Positions 29,768 to 39,920 of a stretch of DNA of 64,000 nt are shown here, one piece after another. Both the position numbers and the translations under genes were made by a program. This stretch comes from Cyclina sinensis (lineage: Eukaryota; Mollusca; Bivalvia; Venerida; Veneridae), in NCBI GenBank assembly GCA_012932295.1, contig JAAONU010000001.1, positions 35,681,449 to 35,745,448 of the forward strand. Direction: 5' to 3'. The notes under the pieces are model-generated. The model was given only the letters and a program-made list of their open reading frames with translations. It made no database searches and had not been told where the DNA came from. How positions within the stretch are numbered: position 1 is the stretch's first letter; the number at the start of each line of letters is the position of its first letter.

Positions 29768-31156
29768 ATGAGCACAAAAAGCCCTACACCTGTTGACAGT
29801 GAGGGGGTAATAAGCTTTAAAGATATGCAACCAAACCAAGGAATGCAAGGCAGATCTACTGACTTCGAGACAGCCGATGAAATGTCAGATGTGGCATCAG
29901 TGCGGAGTGACGTCTTGGTTGAGTCAAAGAATGATAGCAATACTAACACCAATGGGAATGCTGCTGCAGAGATATCGGCTATGATGAGCGGTGTAACAAG
30001 TGTCCTGAGAGATGTGGTAAAAGAACTTCAAGAGCTGAGACAAGCCCCTATAAGACAAGCAAATTCTGAAAGCTGTCCACAGATCCACGCATTACATGAG
30101 CCCTATGTAGAGCAAACAAGAGTGCCCTATGGAGAAGTCAGATTCAGCAACAACAGGTATGACACTTGGAGAAGACCACCTGAGAGCTATGGACATGGTG
30201 AATACTATGATACGGCCTACGTCAGAAGACCTCAAAGCTGTGGCCACACAAGTAATGTGAAGATACCTTCCTTTACAGGCAAAGAAGACTGGGCTACATG
30301 GATAGCTCGATTTGAAGCTGTTGCTTATAGGTACAGATGGGGACCTGAAGAGAAACTTGATCAGCTCTTGCCAAGAATAGAGGGACAAGCAAGTGAATTT
30401 GTCTTCACTCAACTACCTCAATCAGTTTTGCAGAACTATGATGAATTGACTGCAGAACTTAACAGTCGTTTTCGGAAAATTGAGACAGCTAGGTCATTTG
30501 CGGCTAAATTTAGTAACAGGATGCAAGAAGCTGGGGAAACCATTGAGGAATATGCGGCAGATCTCAAGAGGCTATATGATAAGGCCCATGGGTACAGGGA
30601 TAGGAGAACCAGGGATGAAGATCTAGTCAGAAGGTTCCTTGATGGACTGAAGGATGAGGAGTTGAAATTCCAGGTGGAATATCATAAAGAACCCTCCAAT
30701 ATTGATGAGGCTGTGTTTCATGTAGTCAACTTAATACAAACAAGAAATGCATCTAAGAGTGACAGACGGAATAAACATATTATACGGCAGTCCCTGGTGG
30801 AAGTACCAAATGAGTTGTCAAAGTGCCAAAGCATTAAGAGGGCGCCTGAGTGGAAAGTAGCAGATACCTCAAAGGGTGAAGAGAAAAGCGATGAAATGAA
30901 AGTGCTAGATCTAATCCTTGAAAGACTGGAAAAGCTTGAAAGGGCGCAAGAACCTGGAAAAAGGACGGAAATTAGCAAGAGACCAGATAGGAGGGGTGTT
31001 GAATGCTTTAACTGTCATAAGCATGGACATTACTCAAGAGATTGCCCAGCAAAGAAAATTAATGGTAGGAAAACTGAAGATTCAGCAAGGCCCTTAGCAA
31101 AGAAGCCTTTAAACTTCAATGGACCAGCTCTTGCGGCCAAAGAGGGGTCCAAGTAA
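29768..31156 (+). CDS. gag: Gag polyprotein of the Gypsy element
   Basis: Open frame of 462 codons from ATG at 29768. It is the structural protein that packages element RNA in cytoplasmic particles. Residues about 160-340 look like a retrotransposon capsid domain (IPSFTGKEDWATWIARFEAV, then FSNRMQEAGETIEEYAADLK). A single CCHC zinc knuckle, CFNCHKHGHYSRDC, lies near residue 413. The C-terminus is basic. The frame is intact. A TTTAAAC heptamer and hairpin near the end probably send a fraction of ribosomes into pol. Confidence 0.93.
   Translation: MSTKSPTPVDSEGVISFKDMQPNQGMQGRSTDFETADEMSDVASVRSDVLVESKNDSNTNTNGNAAAEISAMMSGVTSVLRDVVKELQELRQAPIRQANSESCPQIHALHEPYVEQTRVPYGEVRFSNNRYDTWRRPPESYGHGEYYDTAYVRRPQSCGHTSNVKIPSFTGKEDWATWIARFEAVAYRYRWGPEEKLDQLLPRIEGQASEFVFTQLPQSVLQNYDELTAELNSRFRKIETARSFAAKFSNRMQEAGETIEEYAADLKRLYDKAHGYRDRRTRDEDLVRRFLDGLKDEELKFQVEYHKEPSNIDEAVFHVVNLIQTRNASKSDRRNKHIIRQSLVEVPNELSKCQSIKRAPEWKVADTSKGEEKSDEMKVLDLILERLEKLERAQEPGKRTEISKRPDRRGVECFNCHKHGHYSRDCPAKKINGRKTEDSARPLAKKPLNFNGPALAAKEGSK
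31108..31150 (+). promoter_or_regulatory. -1 ribosomal frameshift signal between gag and pol
   Basis: The heptamer TTTAAAC (31108-31114) is positioned T_TTA_AAC in the gag frame. After a six-base spacer a hairpin can form: GGACC and CTCTT (31121-31132) pair with AAGAG and GGTCC (about 31139-31150) around a loop GCGGCCA, with a small internal loop. The -1 frame is open from the heptamer into the protease ORF. These are the two classical parts of a programmed frameshift site. Confidence 0.82.
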
Positions 31157-31161
31157 AGAAT

Positions 31162-32181
31162 ATGGAGAAGGCCACAGACACTAACAAAAAGCAGACTTCA
31201 GAAAATAAGGACGCAAGGAATGAAGAGAATGGCCTGAAGAAGGAGACAAATGATGGTGTCTATGTTGAGGGTACTGTTGCGGGAGAACCGGTAGTGTTCA
31301 CGGCTGACACAGGTGCCTCAAGAACCATTTTGTCAAATAGAGTTTACCTTACATTGGATAAGCAGAAACGGCCAATATTGCAAAATTCTGCATATCTGAA
31401 AGGGGCAGTGGGTGCGCCAATCAAAATTTTTGGAAAAGGACTGTTTGAAATTAAGTTGGGAGAACTGAATCTAAAGCGTGAGGTCATAGTGGCTGATATC
31501 GAAGACGATGCCTTGCTTGGTTATGACATTCTGAACTCTGCTGATCTTCTTCTTACCAAGAACTTAGTAATTCTAGAGGGACAAAAGATACCCTGCCGTC
31601 GGAGGCTGGACGCTTTGAAGACTAGGAAAGTCACTATTGCAGAAGATGTTGAAATTCCTGGAAAGGCGGAGACAATAGTAGATGTCTTTATAGAAAGAAG
31701 TGAGGCGGATGATGAGGATTCAACCGCAGACTTCTTGGTAGAACCAACCGATGGTTTTAAAGACAAGTATCAGTTAGTATTAGCATCTACTCTGGTGGAT
31801 ATAAACAGGGCTGCTACAGCGAAGGTGCGCATCTTGAACCCGTTCCCAGTAGACGTCAAACTGAGACAAGATGCAGTGGTAGGCAAAGCAGAGAAAGTAG
31901 AAAAGATAGTTAGTATAGTATCGGAAGCAGAGCACACTGGTGAGACCGGAAACTTAAACAAAATTCGGCGGATAAAAGTTGCCAAGGAAGTGGAAGAAGA
32001 GTCCACAATAAGTCTACCAAAAGCACGCTCAGAAGATATTCCCAGTCATTTGACGGAACTATATAAGGAAGCGGTGAAAAATCGGACAAGTAAGGAAGCT
32101 GAAATAATAGCTGGCCTCCTGGTGAAACATGAGCACACATTTTCAAAAGATGAATGGGATATTGGCTTGACAAACCTGTAG
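31162..32181 (+). CDS. pol: Pol part 1: aspartic protease and linker to reverse transcriptase
   Basis: Open frame of 339 codons from the first ATG, but the frame is also open upstream into gag, so a Gag-Pol fusion by -1 frameshifting is likely. The retropepsin active site is FTADTGASRTIL near residue 48, followed by the LLGYDIL motif of the second half. The frame ends at TAG in the FSKDEWDIGLTNL segment. There, a one-base deletion relative to the continuing RT frame is the simplest explanation. A retropepsin cleaves the polyprotein during particle maturation. Confidence 0.88.
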   Translation: MEKATDTNKKQTSENKDARNEENGLKKETNDGVYVEGTVAGEPVVFTADTGASRTILSNRVYLTLDKQKRPILQNSAYLKGAVGAPIKIFGKGLFEIKLGELNLKREVIVADIEDDALLGYDILNSADLLLTKNLVILEGQKIPCRRRLDALKTRKVTIAEDVEIPGKAETIVDVFIERSEADDEDSTADFLVEPTDGFKDKYQLVLASTLVDINRAATAKVRILNPFPVDVKLRQDAVVGKAEKVEKIVSIVSEAEHTGETGNLNKIRRIKVAKEVEEESTISLPKARSEDIPSHLTELYKEAVKNRTSKEAEIIAGLLVKHEHTFSKDEWDIGLTNL

Positions 32182-32789
32182 AGCATCCGATAAAAACGAA
32201 TGGTGCAGAACCAGTCAAGCAACGCCCAAGAAGAGTTCCTTTGGCTTACGCGGACGAAGAGAAGAAGGCGATCGATGACCTTTTGAAGAAGGGCGTGATA
32301 CAAAAGAGCACTTCTCCATGGGCTAGTCCAATTGTGCTTGTTAAGAAGAAATCTGGTGCGATCAGGCCTTGTGTTGACTATCGAAAGGTCAATGCATTGG
32401 TGAAACAAGACGGCTTTCCATTGCCAAGAATACAAGACTGTCTCGATGCGGTGGCTGGTGCAAGCTTATTTAGCAGCTTTGATCTCACCAGTGGGTACTT
32501 TCAAATACCTCTTAAACAGGAAGACATCCCTAAGAGCGCGTTTGTCTGTAAATTTGGACAATTTGAGATGACGCGAATGCCATTTGGGCTTAACAATAGT
32601 AGCAGTACATTTCAGAGGATGATGGAGATTGCGCTACAAGGTCTTCAATGGGAAACCTGCTTAGTCTACATTGACGATATAATTGTCTATGGGGCGAATT
32701 TAATTCAGCATCTTCATAGGGTAGATCAAGTTAATACAGAGTGCTGGCTTAAAACTGCGACCAGACAAATGTCATTTACTGCAGACTGA
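32154..32789 (+). pseudogene. pol: Pol part 2: reverse transcriptase, frameshifted
   Basis: RNA-dependent DNA polymerase. The frame includes KKGVIQKSTSPWASPIVLVK, SSFDLTSGYFQIPL (first catalytic Asp), RMPFGLNNSSSTFQRMM and LVYIDDIIVYG (catalytic Asp pair). It enters in a frame different from the protease and ends at 32,789. From about 32,743 the correct continuation (AGLKLRPDKCHLLQTEVVFL) is in another frame, so a small deletion lies near 32,730. Catalytic residues are intact. Confidence 0.9.
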
Positions 32790-33957
32790 AGTTGTTTTCT
32801 TAGGCCACATTGTCTCTAAAGATGGCGTCAGACCAGATCCGTCAAATATCTCAAAAATTGTCAACTGGCCGCGTCCAGAAACATCTAAGCAAGTAAAGCA
32901 ATTCGTCGCTACAGGATCTTATTATAGAAAATTTGTGAAGGGTTTTGCGACAATTGCGAGACCACTAATAGACCTTACCAAGAAGGGTAAGGATTTCATT
33001 TGGAGTATGGAATGTGAGCAAGCCTTTTGTGCATTGAAGAAGGCGTTGATTAGTCCGGACGTGATGGGCTACCCTCTGAACAAAGGTGGCTTATTCATCC
33101 TTGACACAGATGCATGTGGAGTTGGGATCGGCTCGGTGCTGGCTCAAGAGCAACAGGGACGTGAAAGAGTAATTTCCTACGCAAGCAGGGGATTAAACAA
33201 AGCAGAGCGAAACTACTGTATAACTGAGAAGGAGCTTCTGGCAGTAGTTTTCTTTATTCAGTACTTCCGGCAATACCTTTTGGGGAGACGGTTCCTGGTT
33301 CGAACCGATCATCAAGCTCTAGTCTGGCTATTCAACCTTAAGGAGCCTAGTGGTAAAATAGCCAGGTGGATTGAGATCCTAGCACCGTACGACTTTGCTA
33401 TAGAGTACCGACCAGGAAGGAAGCAACCACATTGTGACGCATTATCCAGGTGTGAGCAACCAAGAGACTGTCAGTGTAGTGAGGTTGATATGAGTGAAGC
33501 GCTAAAATGTGGACCATGCGGTAAATGTCGGAAAAGGGCTGAGCAAATGATATTTATGAATACATCTGAGGAAGATTATGACTTTGGGGCAAAGAGTGAG
33601 GGAAGAAAGGCAACACTCAGAATAAGAGGAGCGACAGCAGACGAAGAACCAAGCACCTCTAAGAGTGCATCTTATGACGAAGCTCAGCCTTGGCTCAAAA
33701 GGTTTACACCTGAAATGATATCTGAGAAACAGAGAGCTGACCCAGACATTGCACCGATCATCCAGGCTCTAGAAAGGGAAGTAAGGCCAACCAGTTCAGA
33801 TATGGAAAGGAAAGTCCAGCAACAAGACAGTATTGGATCTTATGGGACTCTCTTTTCATCAGGAATAAAGTTTTGTACAGGCGATTCAAAAAGAAGAACG
33901 GAACTGATGAGTATGAACAGGTTATTGTACCAAGGAGTTTGCAAAAAGACATTTTGA
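32743..33957 (+). pseudogene. pol: Pol part 3: RT thumb and RNase H, frameshifted at its 3' end
   Basis: Continues RT with VVFLGHIVSKDGVRPDPSNI and then the RNase H domain: FILDTDACGVGIGSVLAQ (Asp), NYCITEKELLAVVFF (Glu) and FLVRTDHQALVWLF (Asp). RNase H removes the RNA template strand. After about 33,800 the integrase continuation (YWILWDSLFIRNKVLYRRF) is in a different frame, so another small indel lies near 33,800-33,825. Confidence 0.9.
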
Positions 33958-34223
33958 GCCAAATGCACGATAGTGTGTTAGCAGGGCATTTAGGTACAAA
34001 GAAGACTAAAAACAGAATTCAGTCAAATTTTTATTGGTATGGCCTGAAGGGTGATGTTAATTTATATGTTAAGACCTGTGACACATGCGAATCTGACAAG
34101 GCATTGCAGAAACCCCCTAGAGGTCCGATGGGTCAAATGCAAAGTGGCGCCCCATGGGATACGCTGGCAATTGATTATCTTGGTCCATTACCTATCACTA
34201 CCAATGGAAATAGGTATATATAA
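33830..34223 (+). pseudogene. pol: Pol part 4: integrase zinc-binding domain, ends at a nonsense codon
   Basis: Encodes the HHCC zinc finger (HDSVLAGHLGTKKTKNRIQ...CDTCES) and the start of the catalytic core (WDTLAIDYLGPLP, with the first Asp of the DDE triad). A TAA at 34,221-34,223 interrupts NRYI...VLTDHFTKYVEVI. Confidence 0.88.
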
Positions 34224-34740
34224 GTCTTAACTGACCATTTTACCAAGTATGTCGAAGTCATTGCAGTCGACCAAACTAACACCGAATATGTTGTGCATGG
34301 GTCGAGATGTCAGACTTCCTGGAGAGTTGGTGTATGGAACGAAAGAGGACGACACCGGGTTATCATATCGGCCATATGTAGAAACGATTCAAAAGCGCAT
34401 GCTCCGAGCACATGAGGTTGCAAGGACACATCTTAAAGTCAGCGCAAAGCGAAGTAAAGACTTGTATGATGCCAAGATGTCGTTTGTGTGTTACAAGGCG
34501 GGCGACATAGTCTGGTTGTTGCATGAGACTAGGACAGTTGGTATATCCCCAAAACTTGAGAAGAGGTATGATGGGCCATACGTCGTCACCAAGAAAATGT
34601 CACCTGTAAATTTTGTGGTGCAGCTGGACCCTGAGGGGCACTCTGTGCTAATACATCATGATAAATTGAAAATGTATAATGGGGCAAAGGCGCCAAAATG
34701 GGCCCAAAAGATGTCAAAACGACTATTAAATAAACAATAA
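34224..34740 (+). pseudogene. pol: Pol part 5: integrase C-terminal domain after a core deletion
   Basis: After VLTDHFTKYVEVIAVDQT the sequence jumps directly to LTPNMLCMGRDVRLPGELVY. In related Gypsy integrases more than 100 residues with the second Asp and the Glu lie between. The open frame then runs to 34,740 with a GPY/F-type module, KRYDGPYVVTKKMSPVNFVV. The catalytic core is thus lost by internal deletion. Confidence 0.87.
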
Positions 34741-34987
34741 TGTCTGATGTGTTTTTGTTTTGTTTTATGAGACGAGCGAGCCGAAAATGCTAAATGCTGG
34801 TTACGTTATTGGTGTCGATGCCGAACCGAACCTTTGACTTGTTATCGCTGAAGCGTTCTTATTTATAGTCATGAAGAGTTTATCAATTACGGTTGACGTG
34901 TTTGCGAGTAAAGTACTGTCAGTTACCCTGAAGTCTATGTGCTGGGTTAACGGGAAGTAATTTTCTTTTACAATTGGTGTCTTGCAG
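34741..34987 (+). other. gap between pol and ORF3 with a splice acceptor
   Basis: Non-coding stretch ending in TTTTCTTTTACAATTGGTG and TCTTGCAG, a pyrimidine tract and AG, seven bases before the ORF3 start codon. A spliced subgenomic mRNA for ORF3 is the natural reading. The donor was not determined. Confidence 0.65.
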
Positions 34988-34993
34988 GAAGCA

Positions 34994-36259
34994 ATGGACA
35001 GCAGGCCAGTCAAGAGGAGGTTGTTCACTTGCATGCAGTGTGGAGGTACTGGAGCTAGCTATGTGGGAGAGCGGTACCGGGTGGTTGACCATGTCATGAA
35101 ACACCACATGGCTCTGGATCAGACCCCATTCTATTGTAAGCTTTGTATGTTTCGTTGCACAACCTTAGACCAGCTGGACAGACATGTGACAAGCTACAAG
35201 AGGCATGTTACCATGGCTGCCATGCCGGAGTACCAAGGTGATGCTTCTCGGTATCTGGTGCGCAACTCCAATGCCGGGCCAATCAAGGAAGGTATAGACT
35301 TCCGACCCCTCACTGAAGAGGAGCATCAACGGTTTAGGCCCACAGAGAATATGGCATCGACCAGCACGCCTAGCCAGAGCAACCCTGAAGAACTGGTCAC
35401 CGTTAAGCTGCCCCCATCAGTTTTGGCCTCACTGCTTTCATCTACTGGTACCAACCTAAAGGCTCAGACACCACTTGCACCACCTGTGAACCAGTACGAT
35501 CCTGCTAGGCCAAGTTTGACTGAGCCTGTTGACACAGACTTCATGGATGAAATCTTCGGTACTGCGTCCAACTGCACAGCTACTGGTGGGCCCAACACGC
35601 ATCCTCAGCTGAACGTTAGAGATCAGTCGTTGAGATATGAGCCGACACCCATACTGTCAACTTCTCCACAGCTTCGCATCCCTGATTTTCCTGCGGCCAG
35701 GAGTGGATCTCATACCCCTGCTGTATCCAACCGGTCAGCATTCTCTCATCTGATGACACCTGAGCTGCCCAACTGTACGGAGGAGAATATCATGCCCCAG
35801 CTATTAGGGGAACAGTCGTCCGAGAATATGATATTCTCACCCCTACCAGCACAGTCTACAGCTAAGCAGCAAGAGCCAGTTAAGAAGATGGTGGACCAGG
35901 AGACCCAGACGCTGCCTCAGAATACCCAGAAGGAGGATTCATTGGCCCCTTTGAATGCTGTGCTTGGGCATTTTGAGAAGACCATGGAGGTGGCCCTTGG
36001 TAAAGTGACATTTGCAGTGGAGTCAGTAGCAAGGGCCACTCGTCATTTTCAGCAGTCGCTTGATGCCATGGGTACTTCCTTGACGCAGATCTCAAGGGCA
36101 GTCGATCGCTTGACAGATGAGCAGAGGCGCCAAGCACGCAATCGGGAGACGACCAGCAGCCAAAGCACCAACAAGAGGGCGAGGGAAGATGAAGATAAGG
36201 AGAATGACAGGGCTTTAAAATCAGTTGTCACTAAGAAGAGCAACACTCACCGGAGATGA
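34994..36259 (+). CDS. ORF3: two-zinc-finger protein in the env position
   Basis: Intact frame of 421 codons. ATG at 34994 is chosen because it follows the splice acceptor and starts MDSRPVKRRLFTCMQCGG. Finger 1 is CMQC...HVMKHH and finger 2 is CKLC...H......H within residues about 12-75. A long Pro/Ser/Thr-rich middle follows. A predicted helical segment comes next (LGHFEKTMEVALGKVTFAVE, then RATRHFQQSLDAMGTSLTQI), probably a coiled coil. The tail is basic (NKRAREDEDKENDRALKS). No signal peptide or membrane segment is visible, so it is not an envelope protein. It is probably a nuclear or RNA-binding accessory protein, possibly captured from the host. Function unknown. Confidence 0.85.
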   Translation: MDSRPVKRRLFTCMQCGGTGASYVGERYRVVDHVMKHHMALDQTPFYCKLCMFRCTTLDQLDRHVTSYKRHVTMAAMPEYQGDASRYLVRNSNAGPIKEGIDFRPLTEEEHQRFRPTENMASTSTPSQSNPEELVTVKLPPSVLASLLSSTGTNLKAQTPLAPPVNQYDPARPSLTEPVDTDFMDEIFGTASNCTATGGPNTHPQLNVRDQSLRYEPTPILSTSPQLRIPDFPAARSGSHTPAVSNRSAFSHLMTPELPNCTEENIMPQLLGEQSSENMIFSPLPAQSTAKQQEPVKKMVDQETQTLPQNTQKEDSLAPLNAVLGHFEKTMEVALGKVTFAVESVARATRHFQQSLDAMGTSLTQISRAVDRLTDEQRRQARNRETTSSQSTNKRAREDEDKENDRALKSVVTKKSNTHRR

Positions 36260-36701
36260 TTTCCTTCTATTTATAGTATTAATTGTTTATTGTTAAGAAA
36301 TTGTTAAGGGTTTACTGTTAAAAGAAATCCTATAAAATTTAAAAATTAATTGTTGAATGTATAGTTGTCTCTAGTCATAGGTTTTCCTAGTCATGAGTAA
36401 ATGAATAATTGCACTTACTTTCTGGTATGTTTAAGTGCTCTTCATTGGAATTAAGTTGTAAAAGCAATTTTATTGAGTCATTACTTCTCTTTGTAATTAA
36501 ACCATAAATCTCGTTATGCCTTTTAACTATAAGTAATGTTTTGTCAGTTAATGACTACTGAGTTATGTGTCTTTATGTAAAGTTTTTTCATTAAGTGTTA
36601 AAATGTTAAGTTAGGGTACTCACCATCGTATTTAAGGTTTTCCATATGCTCATTATGTATTATTGGTGAAAATAGTATGTATGGCAACAGGAGTTTTGCC
36701 A

Positions 36702-36719
36702 TAGAAAACTGGGGGGTAA
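36702..36719 (+). other. polypurine tract of the Gypsy element
   Basis: AGAAAACTGGGGGGTAA directly precedes the right LTR, the expected plus-strand primer. The stretch from 36,260 to 36,700 is AT-rich and has no open frame of note. Confidence 0.75.
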
Positions 36720-38337
36720 TGTAATACCCTGGTGTTTCTTTAGACTCTTACCTTGACTTGTAGAACATATTTTTTCTACACAGTGGAATTTCCTTCAAAT
36801 TGTGCCTATTATCACTATTTATTGTATAACTTGTTCATGAATATAGGGTATGATGTGAGCTTCTCACCATACAAAGTTCAACGTACTAAGACTCTTGATA
36901 ATTTTGACTTATGTTCGCCAAATGTAAAATTTGTTTAAGACGTGTATTTTCACAATCTGTCTTGCACCTAGATTTTTAAATTATATGCATTTAAAGTGAA
37001 TTTTGAATAGTAGTCTCGTACGTCTATACTGAATGTATCCAGTTTTCACGACTTATGTAAACAATAAATTGCTTCATATTTTGACACTTTAGAATTTAGA
37101 CTTTGATTGTATATGATAGAGAAACCAAAGATCTGTAGTTCGGTCGAATGATTATTCCTAAGTCAAAGTGTAACACTTCCATTTTCATGTTCTTTGTTTA
37201 AACGCACTTGCTATTCGGCCATTTTGAATACTTTGTTTACCCACGGCGAGAAGTCGCATAGCAACTGTGGATGCTGTGAATCCTGTGGCTGACGTGGGAC
37301 AATTATTTAAAACTCTTTTTAATGATGCTCCCTTATATTGTATCTCGAAAACGTAAATTTGAGGTTTGTTTTATACCTTTTAATGGTTTTACCACTGTCA
37401 TCTTTTAAAATATAAAGTATTTTGTTGGTAATTGCCATCCCACAGAAAACTTGTGGAGCGTCTTTTTTCCACACTCCCACAGAAAATATGTGGAGTTTCA
37501 CGGAAAATTTGTGGATCGTTCTTTTGCACAGCTGTGGATAGTGTGGGGATTGTGGCATATAAATAGCCCGATTTCTTTCATTCGGGGTCTTCCAACTTCT
37601 AAATTCACATAGGCTCACCGTATTTGGCTTTTTCAAGAAACTTATATTTTCGGCGTATTCAACTAAATTTTAAACGGTGTGCACTCATTTTTTATGCATA
37701 TTTCCAGTAAATTTTTTAGATAAAAGAGCAAGTAAACCTTTTAAAACATTGTCTTATATAGTATTTATTTCTTTGTTGTTATTATCTTGGGAACTGACAG
37801 AACCGCGTCATTTTTGTGGTTTCGCCGCGACTGTCACCGTGATTTTTAACTTTGTACTATTTTCCTAGAATAACTTGTTTTCTGATTTTGTTAGATATAA
37901 TAAAGTTTTATTAAAATAAGTTGAACTAAATATTGTTTCTTATGTGTTTAGTTAGGTGTTTCCCAAGAATTATTATAAAATATAAATAGTTGGGAGTCCA
38001 ACCAAAAATAAGCTACCCCTCTCGCAAGTATTGGCTTTAACAGTCACGGAGAGCAGTCGATCAGGGTAACTGTGGCTTACGAGAGAAAAACTAACGAGGT
38101 CACTGAGAGCAGCCAACGACGATACTGCAACCTATGTACAGCAGAGTTAACAAGAACTGAGAGTAAACACCACTGAAGATATCAGGGGCATTAACCACTG
38201 GTCCAGTACTTGAACCAAGTCGGTCATCAAGGTCGTGGGCTTCATAAAGTCAAACATCAGAACCCTAAGAAATACGTCCAAATAGTCGCTTATCAGCCTT
38301 ATACATAATAGAAAATACCAAGCGCAGGAGCGTAACA
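36720..38337 (+). repeat. 3' LTR of the Gypsy element
   Basis: Direct repeat of 27993-29601; differs by a 9-base insertion near 36,796 and a few substitutions. Its TATA box at 37,558 and AATAAA at 37,899 are conserved. Confidence 0.95.
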
Positions 38338-38341
38338 ATAT

Positions 38342-39467
38342 GATGTCTTAAATCTGTTTTGAATATGCCTGACTCCATGCATTTCTCTTTGTTTTGCATC
38401 CCATGTTTAAGAAGATTGTATAGAGTTTGCTATTTTTCATGGTGAATTCAATCTGTATGCCAATTTTGATTTCGGTAATGTTTTGTTGATTAAAAGCTAT
38501 GATTGTCAATTATTGCTATGTTTGCGCGAAGAATGTTTTTGCAAAGTTAAGCAAAATATCTATGTCTTTTGCTTTCAACTTAGAATGTGTCATTGTTATT
38601 ACATCAAATTGCTTCAGTTGTAGGTAAGATAGGTCAATATTGTTGAGTGTGACTTGAGATGTGTACATTATATAGTAATGATGTATCGTCTTCACCTTTA
38701 ATATTTGATCCGCATACATCTTTGCATTTGTGTTATAAGTCTGCCAGCTATAGATACTCATAATTTTCCTGTTGTAAGTTGAAGTACTATACAAGTTCTA
38801 AAATGTTACATTTTCCAGGACTGAAGTGTGAAGACAATATCGCACTTTACAACAAGTATAATGTAATTTCACATTATGTCTGGAATGTTAAAAAAACAAC
38901 AAAAGGGAACTTAAGTTGTTCATGGTCATTGATAGCCAATTCTTATATTGGCAGGACTATCACTTATATACATGAGCTGGATGAATAATAATGTTAATCA
39001 GCATGGGTCGACATAAGGATTTTGTAATGATTCTTTAAGCAGTTCCTGTTTTTGTCAATAAGTTTTGATTTCTTTTAGTTTGAACTGCTATTTGCAAAGT
39101 CTTGTTATTAAGACATAATACTGTTTTTGACTGATCAAGTTTCCATCTTCATATAATACATTTTTTGGGCTCCTAGCATGTGACTTTGTGTAACTTTTGC
39201 CGTTTTGATAGAAAATTCATTTTTAGTATAAATGTGGGTATACTTGTTGTACTGTGTCTGGCCAGCCTGGACGTTTATGGATTAGTGTGTGTGCTTGGAA
39301 TTGGATTTCTATCATTACATTTTTAAATTCTATTACGTAAGCTTCATGTGTAGTCAAATATTTCTCTCATATATTGTTTGCAGTACACTTGTTTCCTTTT
39401 TAACTTTTTGACAGAATTCATCCACTGAATTGAAAATTGATTGTTCAATTTTAATTTTGGCGGGGGA
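38342..39467. other. AT-rich intergenic DNA, no gene seen
   Basis: No convincing reading frame on either strand. May be the 3' non-coding part of an older LTR element, because it leads into a purine tract and LTR-like end. Confidence 0.5.
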
Positions 39468-39671
39468 TGTTGATATTAGGGAGTACAGTGAATGAGTTCT
39501 GTCTGTGAGCTAAAGGGGAGGTAATGCTATCTTTGTTCGGTAGTTTTGGAGAACATTACTCTTGATGCTGAAAAAGAATGTTAATCGGGGACATTGTTGG
39601 AAACATGTGGCTCGAAAATAAAACATGGCCAAAACAGAAACGAAAGTTGCTCCTCTCTTTATCCTTAAGCA
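39468..39671 (+). repeat. possible short LTR remnant
   Basis: GGCGGGGGA, a purine tract, is followed by TGTTGATATTAGGG; about 200 bases later the sequence reaches CTTAAGCA, with AATAAA about 50 bases before. TG...CA ends plus a purine tract suggest a 3' LTR, but no partner LTR is in the window. Confidence 0.4.
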
Positions 39672-39875
39672 ATCATCTTAATTACTACAGTGAGTGGTTT
39701 TTTCATTCAGAAAAAAAAAACTTTCCAGATTGTACAATATGAAAACCGTTTTCGGCACATGACCAGATTTTTTGAAACTTTAATGTAGATTCAAAGATAA
39801 TCGACCCATCTGTTTTTGTAAACTTTGATTTATATATATCCCCAATCGTTATATGTTTTACAGTGAAATAAACGT

Positions 39876-39920
39876 GCAATTATAATAATAATAATAATAC
39901 TAATTATAATAATAATAAAT
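39876..39920. repeat. (AAT)n microsatellite
   Basis: Imperfect ATA/AAT trinucleotide tract. Confidence 0.9.

Larger units (their letters stand above)
27993..38337 (+). mobile_element. Ty3/Gypsy-type LTR retrotransposon with an extra third ORF
   Basis: The element is 10,345 bp, with LTRs of 1,609 bp (left) and 1,618 bp (right). Flanks carry ATAT at 27989-27992 and 38338-38341. The order is primer site, gag, protease, reverse transcriptase, RNase H, integrase zinc finger, (deleted core), integrase C-terminus, ORF3, purine tract. RT-before-integrase order places it in Ty3/Gypsy (Metaviridae-type). Pol has several frameshifts, a stop and an internal deletion, so this copy cannot integrate by itself, while gag, protease and ORF3 are open. 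Confidence 0.95.

Noticed and set aside
34994..36259. ORF3 as a viral-type envelope gene
   Set aside because: No signal peptide, transmembrane segment or cleavage site; zinc-finger and basic tail point to an intracellular protein.
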